Source of the DNA: Sipunculus nudus
Taxonomy: Eukaryota; Annelida; Sipuncula; Golfingiida; Sipunculidae
Reading direction: 5' to 3'
Assembly (NCBI GenBank): GCA_026874595.1
Contig: CM049306.1
Location: 66,344,019 to 66,408,018 of the forward strand
DNA: 64,000 bases
The notes below the pieces were generated by a model. That model was not told the DNA's origin. It did not search any database and saw only the letters and a list, made by a program, of their open reading frames with translations. Below are positions 55,705 to 64,000 of this stretch, piece after piece. The stretch's first letter is position 1, and every line of letters begins with the position of its first letter. Both the position numbers and the translations under genes were made by a program.

Positions 55705-58700
55705 TTTGTTTGTCTGTATGTCCCCGCTCTACAGGCCACAATTTTGCACCAATCGTCCTGAAACTTATAGGTAGAGTGTATAATCGGTTCTTCTCGGAGC
55801 CTATTGTTTTTGCTCATGATCGGTCAAGGGTCAAGGTCAGGGTCACCAAAAAGCTCAAAAACGGTTTTTTCTTCATACCTTCGTCAAAAATAGCCGTAGG
55901 CACCTAATCTGTAGCCCGTTTTATTTGCCACTGCATGGCCACTTCCAACACTGCGAAATTGCCTCATTTCGATGTTACCATGGTTACGCAATTTTGGGGA
56001 GAAATCATGGAATTTCGTGATATTTTTCAAATTTGCAGCAATTTTACTGATTCTGAGATATTTTATGTAACATAAGAATATCTCGAAACGGGTTTTTCAG
56101 ATTTTGGAAATGGCCGCCAGGGGGCGTTGCAGATGAAAAAACATGAAAATTTGTTTTGGTGCTATACCTCCAGAACTATTAAACATTGGGCCATTTCCAT
56201 CACAGCACCTTGAACTAGGGTCCATGGGCTTATTTTTGCGCATAGGTGCCAAAGTGCGCTATTGCCAGATTTCTCTATTTTTGGGGTAAAACCTTTGAAT
56301 TTTGAAAATATGCAGTTTTCAGCTTCTAACTCTGTCAGTTTTTATGCTAGAGAGGTCAAAATTTTCGCATCTTGTAGCCCTTGGTGAGTTCTCGGCGATC
56401 CAACCAAAAATCTTGCAAAATCTCGCACCGTTTCTCGTCGAATGAGATTTCGCGATTTCACGGTGACATGCCCTATAGGCCACAGATATGCAGGCATCCT
56501 TTTGAAACTGATACATGTTACGTCATACACTAATATCTCGAAAGCAATTGTTCAGTTTTTGGAAAATTACCGCTAGGGGGCGCTGCACTGCAACCCCGTA
56601 CCTACTATCATTGTTTAACCATATCTCCAAAACTACACATTTTAGGTACATAAACTGTACACCATATGAATTGGCCTTTCATGGCCTTTCTGCCCATGGC
56701 CCCTTTTGTTTAATCATACACCGTCCCCACAAGTTTTAGCAACTTTGTAAAAAATTAAAACCCACATGCACATATACATATGCCATCACGCATGCATGCA
56801 CGCGTTTTAGTATGAAAGACAGACACGCTTTCCCGTGACTGCAAAAATTATAGCGTTCGCCGTATAAAATAAGTAACCACAGGCACTCTTTGCGGGCCGA
56901 TTTGCCATTTCTGTCGCGTTATAGTTTATTGCTTGCCGGAATCAGAGATTTCGACAAGTATGTTGATCAGTTCCGTTTGTTTGTTTGTCTGTATGTCCCC
57001 GCTCTACAGGCCACAATTTTGCACCAATCGTCCTGAAACTTATAGGTAGAGTGTATAATCGGTTCTTCTCGGAGCCTATTGTTTTTGCTCATGATCGGTC
57101 AAGGGTCAAGGTCAGGGTCACCAAAAAGCTCAAAAACGGTTTTTTCTTCATACCTTCGTCAAAAATAGCCGTAGGCACCTAATCTGTAGCCCGTTTTATT
57201 TGCCACTGCATGGCCACTTCCAACACTGCAAAATTGCCTCATTTCGATGTTACCATGGTTACGCAATTTTGGGGAGAAATCATGGAATTTCGTGATATTT
57301 TTCAAATTTGCAGCAATTTTACTGATTCTGAGATATTTTATGTAACATAAGAATATCTCGAAACGGGTTTTTCAGATTTTGGAAATGGCCGCCAGGGGGC
57401 GTTGCAGATGAAAAAACATGAAAATTTGTTTCGGTGCTATACCTCCAGAACTATTAAACATTGGGCCATTTCCATCACAGCATCTTGAACTAGGGTCCAT
57501 GGGCTTATTTTTGCGCATAGGTGCCAAAGTGCGCTATTGCCAGATTTCTCTATTTTTGGGGTAAAACCTTTGAATTTTGAAAATATGCAGTTTTCAGCTT
57601 CTAACTCTGTCAGTTTTTATGCTAGAGAGGTCAAAATTTTCGCATCTTGTAGCCTTGGTGAGTTCTCGGCGATCCAACCAAAAATCTTGCAAAATCTCGC
57701 ACCGTTTCTCGTCGAATGAGATTTCGCGATTTCACGGTGACATGCCCTATAGGCCACAGATATGCAGGCATCCTTTTGAAACTGATACATGTTACGTCAT
57801 ACACTAATATCTCGAAAGCAGTTGTTCAGTTTTTGGAAAATTACCGCTAGGGGGCGCTGCACTGCAACCCCGTACCTACTATCATTGTTTAACCATATCT
57901 CCAAAACTACACATTTTAGGTACATAAACTGTACACCATATGAATTGGCCTTTCATGGCCTTTCTGCCCATGGCCCCTTTTGTTTAATCATACACCGTCC
58001 CCACAAGTTTTAGCAACTTTGTAAAAAATTAAAACCCACATGCACATATACATATGCCATCACGCATGCATGCACGCGTTTTAGTATGAAAGACAGACAC
58101 GCTTTCCCGTGACTGCAAAAATTATAGCGTTCGCCGTATAAAATAAGTAACCACAGGCACTCTTTGCGGGCCGGTTTGCCATTTCTGTCGCGTTATAGTT
58201 TATTGCTTGCCGGAATCAGAGATTTCGACAAGTATGTTGATCAGTTCCGTTTGTTTGTTTGTCTGTATGTCCCCGCTCTACAGGCCACAATTTTGCACCA
58301 ATCGTCCTGAAACTTATAGGTAGAGTGTATAATCGGTTCTTCTCGGAGCCTATTGTTTTTGCTCATGATCGGTCAAGGGTCAAGGTCAGGGTCACCAAAA
58401 AGCTCAAAAACGGTTTTTTCTTCATACCTTCGTCAAAAATAGCCGTAGGCACCTAATCTGTAGCCCGTTTTATTTGCCACTGCATGGCCACTTCCAACAC
58501 TGCAAAATTGCCTCATTTCGATGTTACCATGGTTACGCAATTTTGGGGAGAAATCATGGAATTTCATGATATTTTTCAAATTTGCAGCAATTTTACTGAT
58601 TCTGAGATATTTTATGTAACATAAGAATATCTCGAAACGGGTTTTTCAGATTTTGGAAATGGCCGCCAGGGGGCGTTGCAGATGAAAAAACATGAAAATT

Positions 58701-61700
58701 TGTTTTGGTGCTATACCTCCAGAACTATTAAACATTGGGCCATTTCCATCACAGCACCTTGAACTAGGGTCCATGGGCTTATTTTTGCGCATAGGCGCCA
58801 AAGTGCGCTATTGCCAGATTTCTCTATTTTTGGGGGTAAAACCTTTGAATTTTGAAAATATGCAGTTTTCAGCTTCTAACTCTGTCAGTTTTTATGCTAG
58901 AGAGGTCAAAATTTTCGCATCTTTTAGCCCTTGGTGAGTTCTCGGCGATCCAACCAAAAATCTTGCAAAATCTCGCACCGTTTCTCGTCGAATGAGATTT
59001 CGCGATTTCACGGTGACATGCCCTATAGGCCACAGATATGCAGGCATCCTTTTGAAACTGATACATGTTACGTCATACACTAATATCTCGAAAGCAATTG
59101 TTCAGTTTTTGGAAAATTACCGCTAGGGGGCGCTGCACTGCAACCCCGTACCTACTATCATTGTTTAACCATATCTCCAAAACTACACATTTTAGGTACA
59201 TAAACTGTACACCATATGAATTGGCCTTTCATGGCCTTTCTGCCCATGGCCCCTTTTGTTTAATCATACACCGTCCCCACAAGTTTTAGCAACTTTGTAA
59301 AAAATTAAAACCCACATGCACATATACATATGCCATCACGCATGCATGCACGCGTTTTAGTATGAAAGACAGACACGCTTTCCCGTGACTGCAAAAATTA
59401 TAGCGTTCGCCGTATAAAATAAGTAACCACAGGCACTCTTTGCGGGCCGGTTTGCCATTTCTGTCGCGTTATAGTTTATTGCTTGCCGAAATCAGAGATT
59501 TCGACAAGTATGTTGATCAGTTCCGTTTGTTTGTTTGTCTGTATGTCCCCGCTCTACAGGCCACAATTTTGCACCAATCGTCCTGAAACTTATAGGTAGA
59601 GTGTATAATCGGTTCTTCTCGGAGCCTATTGTTTTTGCTCATGATCGGTCAAGGGTCAAGGTCAGGGTCACCAAAAAGCTCAAAAACGGTTTTTTCTTCA
59701 TACCTTCGTCAAAAATAGCCGTAGGCACCTAATCTGTAGCCCGTTTTATTTGCCACTGCATGGCCACTTCCAACACTGCAAAATTGCCTCATTTCGATGT
59801 TACCATGGTTACGCAATTTTGGGGAGAAATCATGGAATTTCGTGATATTTTTCAAATTTGCAGCAATTTTACTGATTCTGAGATATTTTATGTAACATAA
59901 GAATATCTCGAAACGGGTTTTTCAGATTTTGGAAATGGCCGCCAGGGGGCGTTGCAGATGAAAAAACATGAAAATTTGTTTTGGTGCTATACCTCCAGAA
60001 CTATTAAACATTGGGCCATTTCCATCACAGCACCTTGAACTAGGGTCCATGGGCTTATTTTTGCGCATAGGCGCCAAAGTGCGCTATTGCCAGATTTCTC
60101 TATTTTTGGGGTAAAACCTTTGAATTTTGAAAATATGCAGTTTTCAGCTTCTAACTCTGTCAGTTTTTATGCTAGAGAGGTCAAAATTTTCGCATCTTGT
60201 AGCCCTTGGTGAGTTCTCGGCGATCCAACCAAAAATCTTGCAAAATCTCGCACCGTTTCTCGTCGAATGAGATTTCGCGATTTCACGGTGACATGCCCTA
60301 TAGGCCACAGATATGCAGGCATCCTTTTGAAACTGATACATGTTACGTCATACACTAATATCTCGAAAGCAATTGTTCAGTTTTTGGAAAATTACCGCTA
60401 GGGGGCGCTGCACTGCAACCCCGTACCTACTATCATTGTTTAACCATATCTCCAAAACTACACATTTTAGGTACATAAACTGTACACCATATGAATTGGC
60501 CTTTCATGGCCTTTCTGCCCATGGCCCCTTTTGTTTAATCATACACCGTCCCCACAAGTTTTAGCAACTTTGTAAAAAATAAAAACCCACATGCACATAT
60601 ACATATGCCATCACGCATGCATGCACGCGTTTTAGTATGAAAGACAGACACGCTTTCCCGTGACTGCAAAAATTATAGCGTTCGCCGTATAAAATAAGTA
60701 ACCACAGGCACTCTTTGCGGGCCGGTTTGCCATTTCTGTCGCGTTATAGTTTATTGCTTGCCGGAATCCGAGATTTCGACAAGTATGTTGATCAGTTCCG
60801 TTTGTTTGTTTGTCTGTATGTCCCCGCTCTACAGGCCACAATTTTGCACCAATCGTCCTGAAACTTATAGGTAGAGTGTATAATCGGTTCTTCTCGGAGC
60901 CTATTGTTTTTGCTCATGATCGGTCAAGGGTCAAGGTCAGGGTCACCAAAAAGCTCAAAAACGGTTTTTTCTTCATACCTTCGTCAAAAATAGCCGTAGG
61001 CACCTAATCTGTAGCCCGTTTTATTTGCCACTGCATGGCCACTTCCAACACTGCAAAATTGCCTGATTTCGATGTTACCATGGTTACGCAATTTTGGGGA
61101 GAAATCATGGAATTTCGTGATATTTTTCAAATTTGCAGCAATTTTACTGATTCTGAGATATTTTATGTAACATAAGAATATCTCGAAACGGGTTTTTCAG
61201 ATTTTGGAAATGGCCGCCAGGGGGCGTTGCAGATGAAAAAACATGAAAATTTGTTTTGGTGCTATACCTCCAGAACTATTAAACATTGGGCCATTTCCAT
61301 CACAGCACCTTGAACTAGGGTCCATGGGCTTATTTTTGCGCATAGGCGCCAAAGTGCGCTATTGCCAGATTTCTCTATTTTTGGGGTAAAACCTTTGAAT
61401 TTTGAAAATATGCAGTTTTCAGCTTCTAACTCTGTCAGTTTTTATGCTAGAGAGGTCAAAATTTTCGCATCTTGTAGCCCTTGGTGAGTTCTCGGCGATC
61501 CAACCAAAAATCTTGCAAAATCTCGCACCGTTTCTCGTCGAATGAGATTTCGCGATTTCACGGTGACATGCCCTATAGGCCACAGATATGCAGGCATCCT
61601 TTTGAAACTGATACATGTTACGTCATACACTAATATCTCGAAAGCAATTGTTCAGTTTTTGGAAAATTACCGCTAGGGGGCGCTGCACTGCAACCCCGTA

Positions 61701-64000
61701 CCTACTATCATTGTTTAACCATATCTCCAAAACTACACATTTTAGGTACATAAACTGTACACCATATGAATTGGCCTTTCATGGCCTTTCTGCCCATGGC
61801 CCCTTTTGTTTAATCATACACCGTCCCCACAAGTTTTAGCAACTTTGTAAAAAATTAAAACCCACATGCACATATACATATGCCATCACGCATGCATGCA
61901 CGCGTTTTAGTATGAAAGACAGACACGCTTTCCCGTGACTGCAAAAATTATAGCGTTCGCCGTATAAAATAAGTAACCACAGGCACTCTTTGCGGGCCGG
62001 TTTGCCATTTCTGTCGCGTTATAGTTTATTGCTTGCCGGAATCCGAGATTTCGACAAGTATGTTGATCAGTTCCGTTTGTTTGTTTGTCTGTATGTCCCC
62101 GCTCTACAGGCCACAATTTTGCACCAATCGTCCTGAAACTTATAGGTAGAGTGTATAATCGGTTCTTCTCGGAGCCTATTGTTTTTGCTCATGATCGGTC
62201 AAGGGTCAAGGTCAGGGTCACCAAAAAGCTCAAAAACGGTTTTTTCTTCATACCTTCGTCAAAAATAGCCGTAGGCACCTAATCTGTAGCCCGTTTTATT
62301 TGCCACTGCATGGCCACTTCCAACACTGCAAAATTGCCTGATTTCGATGTTACCATGGTTACGCAATTTTGGGGAGAAATCATGGAATTTCGTGATATTT
62401 TTCAAATTTGCAGCAATTTTACTGATTCTGAGATATTTTATGTAACATAAGAATATCTCGAAACGGGTTTTTCAGATTTTGGAAATGGCCGCCAGGGGGC
62501 GTTGCAGATGAAAAAACATGAAAATTTGTTTTGGTGCTATACCTCCAGAACTATTAAACATTGGGCCATTTCCATCACAGCACCTTGAACTAGGGTCCAT
62601 GGGCTTATTTTTGCGCATAGGCGCCAAAGTGCGCTATTGCCAGATTTCTCTATTTTTGGGGTAAAACCTTTGAATTTTGAAAATATGCAGTTTTCAGCTT
62701 CTAACTCTGTCAGTTTTTATGCTAGAGAGGTCAAAATTTTCGCATCTTGTAGCCCTTGGTGAGTTCTCGGCGATCCAACCAAAAATCTTGCAAAATCTCG
62801 CACCGTTTCTCGTCGAATGAGATTTCGCGATTTCACGGTGACATGCCCTATAGGCCACAGATATGCAGGCATCCTTTTGAAACTGATACATGTTACGTCA
62901 TACACTAATATCTCGAAAGCAATTGTTCAGTTTTTGGAAAATTACCGCTAGGGGGCGCTGCACTGCAACCCCGTACCTACTATCATTGTTTAACCATATC
63001 TCCAAAACTACACATTTTAGGTACATAAACTGTACACCATATGAATTGGCCTTTCATGGCCTTTCTGCCCATGGCCCCTTTTGTTTAATCATACACCGTC
63101 CCCACAAGTTTTAGCAACTTTGTAAAAAATTAAAACCCACATGCACATATACATATGCCATCACGCATGCATGCACGCGTTTTAGTTAGAAAGACAGACA
63201 CACTTTCCCGTGACTGCAAAAATTATAGCGTTCGCCGTATAAAATAAGTAACCACAGGCACTCTTTGCGGGCCGGTTTGCCATTTCTGTCGCGTTATAGT
63301 TTATTGCTTGCCGGAATCAGAGATTTCGACAAGTATGTTGATCAGTTCCGTTTGTTTGTTTGTCTGTATGTCCCCGCTCTACAGGCCACAATTTTGCACC
63401 AATCGTCCTGAAACTTATAGGTAGAGTGTATAATCGGTTCTTCTCGGAGCCTATTGTTTTTGCTCATGATCGGTCAAGGGTCAAGGTCAGGGTCACCAAA
63501 AAGCTCAAAAACGGTTTTTTCTTCATACCTTCGTCAAAAATAGCCGTAGGCACCTAATCTGTAGCCCGTTTTATTTGCCACTGCATGGCCACTTCCAACA
63601 CTGCAAAATTGCCTGATTTCGATGTTACCATGGTTACGCAATTTTGGGGAGAAATCATGGAATTTCGTGATATTTTTCAAATTTGCAGCAATTTTACTGA
63701 TTCTGAGATATTTTATGTAACATAAGAATATCTCGAAACGGGTTTTTCAGATTTTGGAAATGGCCGCCAGGGGGCGTTGCAGATGAAAAAACATGAAAAT
63801 TTGTTTTGGTGCTATACCTCCAGAACTATTAAACATTGGGCCATTTCCATCACAGCACCTTGAACTAGGGTCCATGGGCTTATTTTTGCGCATAGGCGCC
63901 AAAGTGCGCTATTGCCAGATTTCTCTATTTTTGGGGTAAAACCTTTGAATTTTGAAAATATGCAGTTTTCAGCTTCTAACTCTGTCAGTTTTTATGCTAG
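55705..64000 (+). repeat. family A satellite array 2, runs off the window
   Basis: A first unit lacking its hairpin (55705-56928) is followed by units from 56929, 58203, 59479, 60754, 62029 and a partial one from 63304 (periods 1274, 1276, 1275, 1275, 1275). Units 60754 and 62029 share cctgattt and a ccgag hairpin loop region. Unit order and orientation match array 1. The array opens right at a CTAG terminus, as if the head followed a completed element end. Confidence 0.95.

Noticed and set aside
39692-63557. Recurring 62-74-codon frames in every 1275-bp unit
   Set aside because: They recur only because the unit recurs. They contain no known domain, occur on both strands, and are interrupted by single-base changes in some units without compensation.
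1-64000. tRNA, rRNA or other classical RNA genes
   Set aside because: I looked for A/B-box and conserved rRNA text and saw none convincing. A covariance-model search such as tRNAscan-SE or Infernal would settle it.
1-64000. Autonomous Helitron Rep/helicase coding sequence
   Set aside because: No HUH-type Rep motif or helicase motif is visible in any long frame, so the elements here are treated as non-autonomous.

Overview
The window looks like a repeat-dominated stretch of a eukaryotic, most likely marine invertebrate, genome. The best guess is a mollusc or other lophotrochozoan, inferred from tandem-repeat-bearing Helitron-like elements with tetranucleotide runs, metazoan Ty3/Gypsy and MULE remnants, and abundant (TTTG)n/(TCTG)n runs. 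There are no bacterial-style operons and I find no convincing intact host gene. Nearly every open reading frame is a chance frame through repeats.

Layout. 1-6.96 kb: two old, diverged copies of a composite cassette about 2.16 kb apart. The first is split by a nested 2.3-kb insertion (941 to about 3230). 7.0-9.4 kb: a dead Ty3/Gypsy pol (RT, RNase H, integrase, C-terminal tail). 9.4-23.6 kb: AT-rich DNA with DNA-transposon debris. This includes an element with TIRs of about 110 bp (13946-16467), a solo end of the same family (17905-18014), a MULE transposase fragment between 146-bp inverted repeats (18015-19919), a hAT-like MITE with a 5-bp target duplication (23177-23399), and several microsatellites. 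23.7-27.8 kb: hairpin-bearing 60-bp repeats and a mosaic of cassettes. 28.0-29.9 kb: five units of a 366-bp tandem repeat. 30-32 kb: mostly unclassified. 32.2-38.3 kb: three composite units (C1-C3), each built from a head, a 148-bp tandem core array and a terminal hairpin. 39.6-48.6 kb: seven 1275-bp units (family A). 48.6-53.8 kb: four 1270-bp units (family B), the last three apparently identical. 53.8-55.7 kb: diverged roughly 322-bp units (family D) and other debris. 55.7-64.0 kb: family A again, running off the end.

The unifying signal is a modular cassette. Its 5' end carries GCTTGCCGGAA inside a hairpin, followed by a (TTTG/TCTG)n run. The body carries a nested dyad around TCTCGTCAAACGAGA, CTCF-like CCACCAGGGGGCG sites, RFX-like GTTACCATGGTAAC palindromes and AGGTCA half-site arrays. 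The 3' end carries the inverted subterminal repeat TTCCGGCAAGC, then a 5-bp hairpin whose closing pair changes in a compensatory way (TGACC/GGTCA or CGACC/GGTCG), then CTTG or CTAG, then T. This is the organisation described for non-autonomous Helentron/HINE elements of rolling-circle transposons. Here it appears to have seeded satellite arrays that spread candidate architectural-protein sites at about 1.27-kb spacing in one orientation. Helicase/Rep coding sequence was not seen, so any mobilising enzyme must lie elsewhere. All binding-site and mobility statements are inferences from sequence pattern.
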